A stretch of DNA of 64,000 nt from Oscillospiraceae bacterium. GTDB lineage: Bacteria > Bacillota > Clostridia > Oscillospirales > Acutalibacteraceae. Position 1 is the first letter of the stretch; each line of letters starts with the position of its first letter. Shown piece by piece: positions 51,683-59,113 of this stretch. The stretch spans positions 1-64,000 of the forward strand of contig SVOC01000004.1 of assembly GCA_015066625.1 (NCBI GenBank). The letters are read 5' to 3'. Made by a program: the position numbers and the translations under genes. The notes under the pieces are model-generated. The model worked only from the letters and a program-made list of their open reading frames with translations, ran no database searches and was not told the DNA's origin.

Positions 51683-52264
51683 ATGTCCCTATTAACATTG
51701 TTTATCACAGCTGTCGGACTTTCCATGGATGCATTTGCCGTTGCGGTCTGCAAGGGTCTTGCCGTCAGGAAAGCCGGTATGAAACAGATGGCACTTGCCG
51801 GTCTGTGGTTCGGCGGATTTCAGGCGCTCATGCCTGCACTGGGCTATCTTTTCGGCTCAACCCTCAAGGTTTATGTTGAAAAATATGACCACTGGATTGC
51901 CTTTATCCTGCTTGGAATCATAGGTGCCAATATGATTAAGGAAGCTCTTTCGAAAGAAGATTGCGAAGACTGTTCAAGCGCATCAATGGGTATGAAAGAA
52001 ATGTTTACTCTTGCGGTTGCAACAAGCATCGACGCACTTATCGTGGGTGTAGGCTACGCGTTCCTGCCTGATGTGAACATTGTTGCCGCTGTGGGATTTA
52101 TCGGTATAATTACCTTTGTTCTCTCGGGCGTCGGTATCAAAATCGGTAACATATTCGGTCTTAAATTCAAGAAAAAAGCCGAGCTTGCAGGCGGTATAAT
52201 ACTCATTCTTATGGGTGTTAAAATTCTGCTCGAACACCTGGGTGTTCTCAACATTGGGTTTTAA
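51683..52264 (+). CDS. mntP: Manganese efflux pump
   Basis: MntP-family exporter of 193 residues with six transmembrane helices. Two family repeats are visible: GLSMDAFAVAVCKGL with Asp16 and, symmetrically, ATSIDALIVGVGYA with a second Asp. A Cys/Asp/Glu-rich cytosolic loop (SKEDCEDCSS) lies between. Exports excess Mn2+. AAAGGAG precedes the ATG. It is 12 bases upstream of a TetR gene, which may be co-transcribed. Confidence 0.92.
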   Translation: MSLLTLFITAVGLSMDAFAVAVCKGLAVRKAGMKQMALAGLWFGGFQALMPALGYLFGSTLKVYVEKYDHWIAFILLGIIGANMIKEALSKEDCEDCSSASMGMKEMFTLAVATSIDALIVGVGYAFLPDVNIVAAVGFIGIITFVLSGVGIKIGNIFGLKFKKKAELAGGIILILMGVKILLEHLGVLNIGF

Positions 52265-52276
52265 GGGGGAAGCCAA

Positions 52277-52867
52277 ATGCCCAGAAAAGATTCACGCAAC
52301 ACAAAAATGAAAATAGTCAATGCCGCCTGGGAGCTTTTCTACAAAAACGGTTTTGAAAATACCACCGTTGAGGATATTGTTTTTGAATCGGGCACATCAA
52401 GAGGCTCATTTTACCATTATTTTGACGGCAAAGAGGAACTGTTAAGCTCCCTTTCAAGCCTTTTTGACAGCAAATATGAAGAGCTTGAAGAAAAGCTGAC
52501 GGATGAAATGTCCTGCTTTGACAAGCTGATGTTTCTTAACAAAAAGCTTTTCATTACGGTTGAAAACAGTATTCCCATTGACCTGCTTGCGAGGCTCTAT
52601 TCCTCACAGCTTACGATGAAGGGTGACCGTAACCTGCTGGACCACAACAGAACGTATTATAAACTTCTTCGCAAAATTGTTGTTGAGGGTCAGGAAAAGG
52701 GTGAGCTGAGAGACGATGTTTCGGTTAACGAAATCGTGAAAGCCTATGCGCTTTGTGAAAGAGCAATTATAAGCGACTGGTGCCTTTGCAACGGCGAATA
52801 CTCCCTTGCAAGGTATTCCGAAACCCTTTTGCCCTTGCTTTTCGGCGGATTTGCGAAAAAAATTTAA
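52277..52867 (+). CDS. TetR-family transcriptional regulator
   Basis: TetR regulator of 196 residues. The DNA-binding domain (1-60) is canonical: IVNAAWELFYKNGFENTTVE, then SGTSRGSFYHYFDGKEELLS. The C-terminal ligand domain is helical with a final FGGFAKKI. The start has AAGGGGG. It may regulate the preceding mntP or the following putP gene; no clear operator is seen. Ligand unknown. Confidence 0.88.
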   Translation: MPRKDSRNTKMKIVNAAWELFYKNGFENTTVEDIVFESGTSRGSFYHYFDGKEELLSSLSSLFDSKYEELEEKLTDEMSCFDKLMFLNKKLFITVENSIPIDLLARLYSSQLTMKGDRNLLDHNRTYYKLLRKIVVEGQEKGELRDDVSVNEIVKAYALCERAIISDWCLCNGEYSLARYSETLLPLLFGGFAKKI

Positions 52868-52953
52868 TTTTGCTCAAAAACGGTTTTTCTTGAATTCTTG
52901 TTTTTGTACAGGCTGAAAATCTAATAATATCAACATAAAGCATAAAAAACATA

Positions 52954-52985
52954 AACGGAGTGCAGAAAATATTCTGTACTCCGTT
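52954..52985 (+). terminator. Intrinsic terminator before putP
   Basis: AACGGAGTGCAGAA pairs with TTCTGTACTCCGTT (one mismatch) around AATA, 87 bases after the TetR gene. Confidence 0.75.
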
Positions 52986-53057
52986 CTGTATTTCATTCTT
53001 GTTTTGTTTGTGTTATACTGCCAATACTTTAAAATAATTTCTGAAAGGAAAATAACT

Positions 53058-54554
53058 ATGATTACACCTCAGATTGCGGCATTTATCGTTTATTTTGCAG
53101 CAGTTCTCGGCATCGGTCTTGTGTTCTTCTTCAAATCAAAGGGCACAGGCGAGAAAGACTACTTCCTCGGCGGACGTTCAATGGGTCCCTGGGTAACGGC
53201 ACTCAGCGCTCAGGCTTCCGATATGAGCGGCTGGCTCCTCATGGGCTTCCCCGGCAGCATCCTCGCTTTCGGTATGGGTCAGGTATGGATCGGTATCGGC
53301 CTTGCTCTCGGCACTGCTGCTAACTGGATTTTCGTTGCCAGAAGACTCCGTAAGTTTTCACAGGCAGCCAACGACTCAATTACTGTTCCTCAGTATCTTT
53401 CAAACCGTTTTCTGACAAAGAACCCTGCTTTGCAGATTATCTGTGCAGTGGTTTTCCTTGTTTTCTTCACAATCTATGTTGCATCAAGCTTTGTTGCAGG
53501 TCAGAAGGTTTTCATTCAGGTTGTTCCCCAGCTTGAAAGCAACCCCAACCTTGCACTGCTTATCTTTGCGGCAATTATCATTGTTTACACCTTCCTCGGC
53601 GGCTTCAAGGCTGTTTGCTGGACAGACTTTTTCCAGGGTCTTATGATGCTTGCTGCACTTCTTGCAGTTCCCATCGTTCTCGTTATTGCAAAGGATCTCG
53701 ACTACAGCGTATTCCAGGCTGTTGACGGCGGTGTAAGCCCCATGAATCCCTTCTCCGCAAGCTGGAAGGATATTGCCTCGGGTCTTGCATGGGGTCTCGG
53801 TTATTTCGGTATGCCCCACATCATCGTAAGATTTATGTCAACAAAGAACTCAAAGGTTCTCAAAAAGTCAGCAACAATCGGTATCATCTGGGTTGTTCTT
53901 TCACTTGGCGCAGCAATTGCAATGGCACTCCTCGGCAGAGGTTACGCTCCCACACAGGCACTTGTTGACGGCGGTCAGCAGGAGCTTGTATTCGTTACAC
54001 TTGTTCAGGATATTTTCAGCGGTCCCTGGGCATTTGTTGCAGGTCTCCTTCTTTCTGCAATTGTTGCTGCTGCAATGAGCACTGCGGACTCACAGCTTCT
54101 TGTTGCATCATCATCATTCACCAGCGATATCTACAAGCCCATTTTCAGAAAGAATGCTTCCGATAAGGAAACCCTTTGGGTAGGCAGAATAGTTGTTCTC
54201 ATCATTGCCGTTATTGCTTATTTCATTGCAAGCAGCAAGAGCGAAGGCGCGGCAACCATTATGACCCTTGTTGATAACGCCTGGGGCGGCTTCGGTTCAG
54301 CCTTCGGTCCTGTAATTATCCTTTCACTTTTCTGGAAGAGATTTACATATAAGGGCGCAATTGCAGGCGTTGTCGGCGGTGCAGTTGTTGATGTGCTTTG
54401 GATGAATCTTCTTGCAGACACAGGCATTTATGAGCTTCTTCCCGGCTTCATTGCAGGTTTTGTATGTGCAGTGGTTGTTTCACTTATCGATAAGAAGCCT
54501 TCAAAGGAAATTGAGGAGCTTTATGAAAAGGCAATCAGTGCCGAAATCGAATAA
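53058..54554 (+). CDS. putP: Sodium/proline symporter
   Basis: SSS-family transporter of 498 residues with about 13 transmembrane helices. PutP features: FFKSKGTGEKDYFLGGRSMGP, the helix SAQASDMSGWLLMGFPG, and MSTADSQLLVASSSFTSD in TM8. Imports proline with Na+. The ATG at 53058 has AAAGGAAA upstream. It is monocistronic and closed by a strong terminator. Its codon use is more biased to GC-ending codons than neighbours, suggesting high expression. Confidence 0.92.
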   Translation: MITPQIAAFIVYFAAVLGIGLVFFFKSKGTGEKDYFLGGRSMGPWVTALSAQASDMSGWLLMGFPGSILAFGMGQVWIGIGLALGTAANWIFVARRLRKFSQAANDSITVPQYLSNRFLTKNPALQIICAVVFLVFFTIYVASSFVAGQKVFIQVVPQLESNPNLALLIFAAIIIVYTFLGGFKAVCWTDFFQGLMMLAALLAVPIVLVIAKDLDYSVFQAVDGGVSPMNPFSASWKDIASGLAWGLGYFGMPHIIVRFMSTKNSKVLKKSATIGIIWVVLSLGAAIAMALLGRGYAPTQALVDGGQQELVFVTLVQDIFSGPWAFVAGLLLSAIVAAAMSTADSQLLVASSSFTSDIYKPIFRKNASDKETLWVGRIVVLIIAVIAYFIASSKSEGAATIMTLVDNAWGGFGSAFGPVIILSLFWKRFTYKGAIAGVVGGAVVDVLWMNLLADTGIYELLPGFIAGFVCAVVVSLIDKKPSKEIEELYEKAISAEIE

Positions 54555-54570
54555 TCATTATAAAAATTTG

Positions 54571-54603
54571 AGCCCCTGTCCGTTATTTCGGACAGGGGCT
54601 TTG
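54571..54603. terminator. Bidirectional terminator
   Basis: AGCCCCTGTCCG pairs with CGGACAGGGGCT, between convergent putP and the WYL regulator gene. Confidence 0.88.
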
Positions 54604-54609
54604 TTATAC

Positions 54610-55596
54610 TTAATACTGTTCAAGGCATTCACGGGCAAGATTTTTAAAATCCTCAATAACACTCTGCGGTGAAATTATTTTTATATCGGCACCGAAATTC
54701 ATAAGCCAGGTAAGAAAAACGGGGCTTACCGCAACCTTTACGGTGATATCAAAATGCTCGCAGTCGGCAACGGACATTATTGTTTCCGCACCGAAACGGT
54801 CAACGATGATGTTGGCAAGCTTATTTTTGCATCTGAGCTTAACGGTTTCTTCTCTGCCGCCGAACATTCCGAAGGTTTTCTTTGAATAGATTGCCATATC
54901 AAAATCTTCAAAGTATTCCCTGCCTTCTCTTTCGTCTTCCGCAACAGAGATTTTCAGCATTTTGTCAACACGGTAATGCTTGATTTTGCCTGCCGCCGAA
55001 TCGTAGGCAATAAGGTAATAATTTTCATCATCCCAGGTCAGCGCCCAGGGGCTTACGCAGTAAAGAGCACCGCCGTGACGGAGAATTTTTTCTTTTTTGG
55101 GACTCCACTCAAAATACTGAAAGGTGATTTTGCGGTTAAGTGTAATGGCGGTGTGGATTTTATCAACGGTCAGGTAAATGCTTTCGTTCATTGTCTTTAT
55201 TCTGTTTGCAACAAAAACCTGACGGTGAAGACCGTGTGCCTCGTGAATGCTTGCAAAGCCTTCAATTTTCTTGATAAGCTCGTCGCTCTTTTTTCTTGTT
55301 ATGAACTTTGAGGACTGAACGGCATCAACAAGAAGCTTAAGCTCAGGCATTTCAAAATCACGGCTTACAACTCTGTAATCCGTATTTCTGCCGTTGCGGG
55401 TCTGAATGATATCAAGCCCGTAGAAACGCAGAGCTTCAATATCATCATAAATGCTTTTGCGCTCCGCACCCACATCGTAAGCGTTGAGGTTTTCGATAAT
55501 CTGTGCGGTTGTCAGACCGTGCTCCTCATCGGTTTTTTCAAGCATGATTTTCATGAGGTAGAGAAGCTTCAGTTTCTGATTTGACGACTTTGCCAT
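54610..55596 (-). CDS. WYL-domain transcriptional regulator
   Basis: YafY/DeoR-like regulator of 328 residues. The N-terminal HTH_11 spans about 8-70 (LKLLYLMKIMLEKTDEEHGL, then ERKSIYDDIEALRFYGLDI). The WYL domain (about 145-225) contains VSPWALTWDDENYYLIAYD, where WAL replaces WYL. A WCX-like C-terminal part runs to 328. WYL proteins often control DNA-damage or phage-related genes. It lies next to the phage-derived cassette but is on its own transcript. Confidence 0.88.
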   Translation of the reverse strand: MAKSSNQKLKLLYLMKIMLEKTDEEHGLTTAQIIENLNAYDVGAERKSIYDDIEALRFYGLDIIQTRNGRNTDYRVVSRDFEMPELKLLVDAVQSSKFITRKKSDELIKKIEGFASIHEAHGLHRQVFVANRIKTMNESIYLTVDKIHTAITLNRKITFQYFEWSPKKEKILRHGGALYCVSPWALTWDDENYYLIAYDSAAGKIKHYRVDKMLKISVAEDEREGREYFEDFDMAIYSKKTFGMFGGREETVKLRCKNKLANIIVDRFGAETIMSVADCEHFDITVKVAVSPVFLTWLMNFGADIKIISPQSVIEDFKNLARECLEQY

Positions 55597-55665
55597 TGTT
55601 CACCCTCCAATCAGTCTATGAAGTAATTTTACAATGTATCGTCACAAAAATCAATAAGTATATTT

Positions 55666-56361
55666 TCAGGCACAGGCTTCGGGTCTGAAAAGCGTACCCT
55701 TTTTGAGAAGTGCAAGCATGGCAATATTCTGCTTTGCGGTGCCGATATATTCTTCTATTCCGTTGGCGGCGGCAATTCTTTTGCGGTATGCAAAGCCGCT
55801 GTTTTCTCCCAGGGATTTCAGGGCATCCACAATGGATGTTTCGTTTTTTCCGCATTTGGCAAAACAGCGCAGGCTTTCGGGATATTTTATCCAGGGACAC
55901 TTGCCCCAGTTTTCCCAGGGTCTTTCTTCAAGCCTTGTTTCCACAACACCGTAGTGAAAGCCCCTTGCTTCAATAACCTTGCCGTCACCGCAGTAAATAC
56001 CCACGTGACCGGGCATAAAAACAAGAATTCCGGGGATTTCCGGCATAGTATACATTCTGCCTCTTTGCTTGCATTTTTTCAGCATTGAGTTTGCGGAAAC
56101 ATCCTGAGAAGCATTATACACGGGTACGGAATTCACGCTGTCGCTCCACAGAAAGCCTTTGATAAGACCCACGCAGTCGTGAACTCTGAAACCAAGCTGT
56201 TCATTATATCTTTCCATTCTTTCGCGCTGATAATGCTGAGGATACTGCTGAGTTTTTCTTTCAAGCAAATCCTTTGTTGCCTTATTTCCGAAGGTGCCGT
56301 ACCAATAAGGCTTGCCAAGCTGTGCTTTTGCGTATTCAACAAGCTCCGTGTTTGTTTTCAA
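55666..56361 (-). CDS. Phage-type endolysin (NlpC/P60-like) with cell-wall-binding tail
   Basis: A 231-residue cell-wall hydrolase without signal peptide. The catalytic domain (1-160) has Cys in VHDCVGLIKGFLW (about 58) and His in MPGHVGIYCGDGKVIEARG (about 118), a Cys-His NlpC/P60 or CHAP-like amidase/peptidase. The tail (about 172-231: IVDALKSLGENSGFAYRKRIAAANG) resembles the C-terminal wall-binding repeat of clostridial phage lysins. The start overlaps the holin stop by 4 bases. It is last in a five-gene cassette. Confidence 0.85.
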   Translation of the reverse strand: MKTNTELVEYAKAQLGKPYWYGTFGNKATKDLLERKTQQYPQHYQRERMERYNEQLGFRVHDCVGLIKGFLWSDSVNSVPVYNASQDVSANSMLKKCKQRGRMYTMPEIPGILVFMPGHVGIYCGDGKVIEARGFHYGVVETRLEERPWENWGKCPWIKYPESLRCFAKCGKNETSIVDALKSLGENSGFAYRKRIAAANGIEEYIGTAKQNIAMLALLKKGTLFRPEACA

Positions 56362-56585
56362 GCGGCGGCACCCCCCGACGTGATGTTTGTCACTTCAAGC
56401 ATTGTATTCCACACCGCACTTATACCTGCGGCGGTGCCTGCAATGAGCATTGAAATACCGATACGCTTGAAGGTATCAAAATCCGTTACACCCAGAAGTG
56501 TATCCACGGAAACCGCCGAAAGAAATGCCTGCACAAAGGTTTTCAGCGCTCTGATAACTATGTCTTTTATAATTGTTCTGTTCAT
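56358..56585 (-). CDS. Holin
   Basis: A 75-residue membrane protein with two hydrophobic stretches (about 13-30 and 42-62) typical of small class II holins: IVIRALKTFVQAFLSAVSVD, then ISMLIAGTAAGISAVWNTML. It would form pores to release the endolysin. A GGAGGA site lies upstream. It overlaps the lysin and is one base from the XhlA-like gene. Confidence 0.82.
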   Translation of the reverse strand: MNRTIIKDIVIRALKTFVQAFLSAVSVDTLLGVTDFDTFKRIGISMLIAGTAAGISAVWNTMLEVTNITSGGAAA

Positions 56586-56586
56586 C

Positions 56587-56853
56587 TCATCCTCCTGTAA
56601 AATATGTTGCTGCGGCGCTTACAGCCGCGCCCAGCAAAGCAAAAACAACCTTGTCCCACATGGCGGCAGGTCTTGTTTTAAGCCCTTCAACCGCCGCTTT
56701 AAGCTCACCCACAAGGGCAAGCAGATTGTTCAGCGTGGTTGTAACTGCAACAAGGTTTTTATCCACACCGTTGTATTTTGCGTAAAGCTCATTGATGTTT
56801 TCTTCCGCTTTGTCAAGACGGTGTTCAATTTCCGTAAGACTGATTTCAGGCAT
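56587..56853 (-). CDS. XhlA-like holin accessory protein
   Basis: An 88-residue protein: coiled-coil N-terminal half (LTEIEHRLDKAEENINELYA) and a C-terminal transmembrane helix (about 68-86, WDKVVFALLGAAVSAAATYF). This is the layout of XhlA/haemolysin accessory proteins that work with holins. It overlaps the baseplate-like gene by one base (ATG/TGA style). Confidence 0.8.
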   Translation of the reverse strand: MPEISLTEIEHRLDKAEENINELYAKYNGVDKNLVAVTTTLNNLLALVGELKAAVEGLKTRPAAMWDKVVFALLGAAVSAAATYFTGG

Positions 56854-57758
56854 TACTCTGCCTCCGTATTTTCAAAATACGTTATCCTTACGGAATACCA
56901 ATCCCAGTCGTCAACGATTTTTTTCCAGATTGAATCCCCGTATCCGAATATACAGAAGCCTGCAAAAAAACATATTCCGAAGGGAGACATATATGCTTCA
57001 TCCGTCATTTTCAGTACGGGTAAAAACGAATTTTCGGCATAAAGTGAATCAAAGCTTATGTATTCACCGTCTTCACTGAATTTTATTTCAATTTTATCAA
57101 TTTTTGTTCCCTCGGGAAGTTCTGATACGGGTTCAAGAAAATATCCGAATATCTGCATGCTGTTGTACTGATTTTCACCGCTTATAAAGGAATATCCGTA
57201 TTCGGAATAAAAGTTAATTATGTTTGTGCTGTTGAAAAATTCGGCAGTCCTGATATTTCTGCCGGTTTTGACGGGTTCGCCGCCATAGGTAAGTCTTCCG
57301 CCTGACTCACCCAGATTATCAAGCACAGAGGTGTTTTCGTGGCTGTGCCTTGAAAGTATGTTAAGATTTATCTGCGAAACAAGACCGCCGTTTTCACTGT
57401 CGTAATCCGTTTCATCTCCTCCTGCAGAAGGCAGAAGTCTGAGAAGGGCAACCGGACTTTTTACAACAAGAGAGCCTTTGCCGTCATAGGCTTCAAGCTG
57501 TACGCTGAGGGTGTGACCCTGAGTAAGCTGTGCACAGACGGGTACGGTTATCTCTTTTGCCTTGGGCTGAAAATCCGTGCGGATAATTCTGCCTTCGGTA
57601 ACAAAAGCCGCAACATAGCTTGTGATTTCATCACAGGATGCCATTTCCTCCGTGGGGGATATGGCAAGGTGAGTGGCGTTATGTTCACCCATTCTGCCGA
57701 TTAATTCACCGTCGGGCAGCATGTTTTCTGCATTAAAATCGATTTTGACTGTTCTCAT
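56853..57758 (-). CDS. Phage baseplate upper / receptor-binding-like protein
   Basis: A 301-residue protein resembling BppU-type tail proteins. Residues 1-125 form the conserved N-terminal beta domain (KIDFNAENMLPDGELIGRMG, then ITSYVAAFVTEGRIIRTD and TVPVCAQLTQGHTLSVQLEA). The middle has NLNILSRHSHENTSVLDNL and GGRLTYGGEPV, a trimerisation-like motif seen in tail fibres. A variable C-terminal domain follows. The ATG at 57758 follows AAGGAGGA. No other tail gene is present, so it may have been kept for binding to cells or wall. Confidence 0.75.
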   Translation of the reverse strand: MRTVKIDFNAENMLPDGELIGRMGEHNATHLAISPTEEMASCDEITSYVAAFVTEGRIIRTDFQPKAKEITVPVCAQLTQGHTLSVQLEAYDGKGSLVVKSPVALLRLLPSAGGDETDYDSENGGLVSQINLNILSRHSHENTSVLDNLGESGGRLTYGGEPVKTGRNIRTAEFFNSTNIINFYSEYGYSFISGENQYNSMQIFGYFLEPVSELPEGTKIDKIEIKFSEDGEYISFDSLYAENSFLPVLKMTDEAYMSPFGICFFAGFCIFGYGDSIWKKIVDDWDWYSVRITYFENTEAE

Positions 57759-58012
57759 TCTTCCTCCTTGAAATCTTCTGTTGCTTCGGGCGGCAGCATT
57801 GTGTCGCACCAGAGTTTTGCCTGAAAAAGAAAATCAAGCAACATGGAAAGTTTGGTTTTTACCGACTGATATTCGTTGAGAATTTCGGTAATACGGGGCG
57901 TGCGTGTTGCATAGACAGCGGAGATATCCGAGCCTATGATTCTTGCATATTCAAGCTGCTGGCTCAGCTCTGATAAGGGGATTCGCAGCCCCTCACAACA
58001 ATTTTTCGGCAT
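57755..58012 (-). CDS. Small phage-type protein, unknown
   Basis: An 85-residue soluble, mostly helical protein. N-terminal CCEGLRIPLSELSQQLEYAR and C-terminal KLSMLLDFLFQAKLWCDTML look like coiled segments; two close cysteines open it. It overlaps the baseplate gene by 4 bases. The ATG at 58012 follows AAAGGAGG. First gene of the cassette and nearest to the controlled promoter. Function unknown. Confidence 0.65.
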   Translation of the reverse strand: MPKNCCEGLRIPLSELSQQLEYARIIGSDISAVYATRTPRITEILNEYQSVKTKLSMLLDFLFQAKLWCDTMLPPEATEDFKEEE

Positions 58013-58035
58013 TGAATTGCCTCCTTTCAATAAAT

Positions 58036-58051
58036 GTTACGATATCGACAC
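58036..58051. promoter_or_regulatory. Operator-like site 1
   Basis: GTTACG-ATAT-CGACAC matches the palindrome GTGTCG-CTAT-CGACAC at 58153 in 13 of 16 bases. It lies within the transcribed leader of the cassette. Confidence 0.45.
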
Positions 58052-58152
58052 ATACGTATGTAAATAATAATGGCGATAAAATTTATCACCATTAAGATCG
58101 CGGGAAGTCAAAGGGGTTTTATACTTTGCTCATCGATTTTTATTGTCTACCC

Positions 58153-58168
58153 GTGTCGCTATCGACAC
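58153..58168. promoter_or_regulatory. Operator-like site 2, perfect palindrome
   Basis: GTGTCG-CTAT-CGACAC, six-base perfect arms. It covers the predicted transcription start of the cassette promoter (-10 at 58174). Confidence 0.6.
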
Positions 58169-58173
58169 TATCT

Positions 58174-58202
58174 ATATTAACGGCAAAATTTGTCGTTGTC
58201 AA
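58174..58202 (-). promoter_or_regulatory. SigA promoter of lysis cassette
   Basis: On the minus strand TTGACA, 17-base spacer, TAATAT. It is flanked and overlapped by operator-like sites 2 and 3, the layout of a repressed phage promoter. The 150-base leader contains a 21-bp inverted repeat at 58071-58091. Confidence 0.72.
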
Positions 58203-58205
58203 CAC
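58190..58205. promoter_or_regulatory. Operator-like site 3
   Basis: TTGTCG-TTGT-CAACAC matches site 2 in 12 of 16 bases and overlaps the -35 box (58197-58202) of the cassette promoter. Confidence 0.5.
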
Positions 58206-58231
58206 TTTTTTTAAAAATTTTCAGAAAAATG

Positions 58232-58260
58232 TTGCTTTTACGAAACATTTATGTTATTGT
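58232..58260 (+). promoter_or_regulatory. Promoter of XRE repressor gene
   Basis: TTGCTT, 17-base spacer, TATTGT, 46 bases before the ATG at 58306 and divergent from the cassette promoter. Confidence 0.55.
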
Positions 58261-58305
58261 ATCTTTGCGACTTTGCAAATCTTTTTAAGGTATACGGTGA
58301 TTGAA

Positions 58306-58659
58306 ATGACAGGAGAAAAAATAAGGGAATTAAGAAAAAAAGCAGGTCTGACCCAGACTCAGCTTTCGGAAAAACTCAATGCGGAATACGGACTCAACAC
58401 AGACAGAGTTATGGTAAGCAAATGGGAAACGGGCTTTCAGACTCCCGTTGTATCCACACTTTCCTGCATAGCCAAGCTTTTCGGCGTTTCGCTGGATTAT
58501 ATAAACGGCACGCAGACAGGTGAAAACGATAATATTAAAGCAGCCAAGGTTGCTCTTTTTTCGGGTGCAGGGGAAGTGACCGACGAAATGTGGCAGGAGG
58601 TTGTGAATTTTGCAAAATACATTCAGGCAAGGGAGGCGGCAAAAAACGAAAACAACTGA
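58306..58659 (+). CDS. XRE repressor of the lysis cassette
   Basis: A 117-residue phage-type repressor. HTH domain (1-68): GEKIRELRKKAGLTQTQLSE, then VSKWETGFQTPVVSTLSCIA and GVSLDYINGTQ. A short C-terminal helix (75-117) may dimerise it. The ATG at 58306 has GGTGAT six bases upstream; a GTG at 58297 with AAGG is an alternative. It overlaps the ImmA-like frame. Placed divergently to the cassette with operator-like palindromes between, it is the obvious regulator. Confidence 0.85.
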   Translation: MTGEKIRELRKKAGLTQTQLSEKLNAEYGLNTDRVMVSKWETGFQTPVVSTLSCIAKLFGVSLDYINGTQTGENDNIKAAKVALFSGAGEVTDEMWQEVVNFAKYIQAREAAKNENN

Positions 58660-59065
58660 GCTCTATGAAATAGCACAAAACAGCGGCACTGAAATCATCT
58701 GCTGCGATTTGCCGCAGACCCGTTCCGTTTCGGCAATGTCCTGCACGGGGGAATGTTATATAGGTATGGATCCTTTTCAGATTGAAACAACCGCAGAGGA
58801 AAGGGTGCATCTTGCACACGAGCTGGGGCACTGCGAAACGGGTTCGTTTTACAGTGCATATTCACCTCTGAATGTAAGAGGCAGGCAGGAGTGCCGTGCA
58901 GACAGATGGGCGGCGTCAAAGCTTGTGCCTCCCCTTGAACTGAAAAAGGCACTGAGCATGGGCATTACTTGTCTTTGGGAACTGGCGGAATACTTTGATG
59001 TTACTGAAGAATTTATAGAAAAGGTAATGCGTATTTACTGCGAAAAAAATATTTTGCATTTATAA
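58646..59065 (+). CDS. ImmA/IrrE-type metalloprotease
   Basis: M78-family zinc protease of about 139 residues; the active site HELGH (HLAHELGHCE) is intact, and ECRADRWA further on supplies the downstream Glu helix. Such proteins cleave a partner XRE repressor after DNA damage to release phage genes. The protein reads well from KTTELYEIAQNSG, but no ATG, GTG or TTG lies there: the best-placed codon is ACG at 58646, 9 bases after GGGAGG. The nearest standard alternative is TTG at 58610, inside the repressor gene, with no clear site. It may be weakly translated or a split of an ancestral repressor-protease fusion. Confidence 0.75.
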   Translation, partial: TKTTELYEIAQNSGTEIICCDLPQTRSVSAMSCTGECYIGMDPFQIETTAEERVHLAHELGHCETGSFYSAYSPLNVRGRQECRADRWAASKLVPPLELKKALSMGITCLWELAEYFDVTEEFIEKVMRIYCEKNILHL

Positions 59066-59113
59066 TAGTTGTATGTTATTATTTCTTTATAATCTATGAA
59101 AGGTCTGATTGAA

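Noticed and set aside
58639-58650. A-AAA-AAC slippery site as programmed -1 frameshift from XRE repressor into the ImmA frame
   Set aside because: The ImmA frame is +1 relative to the repressor; a -1 shift reads only about nine more codons to a TAG, so it cannot make a fusion.
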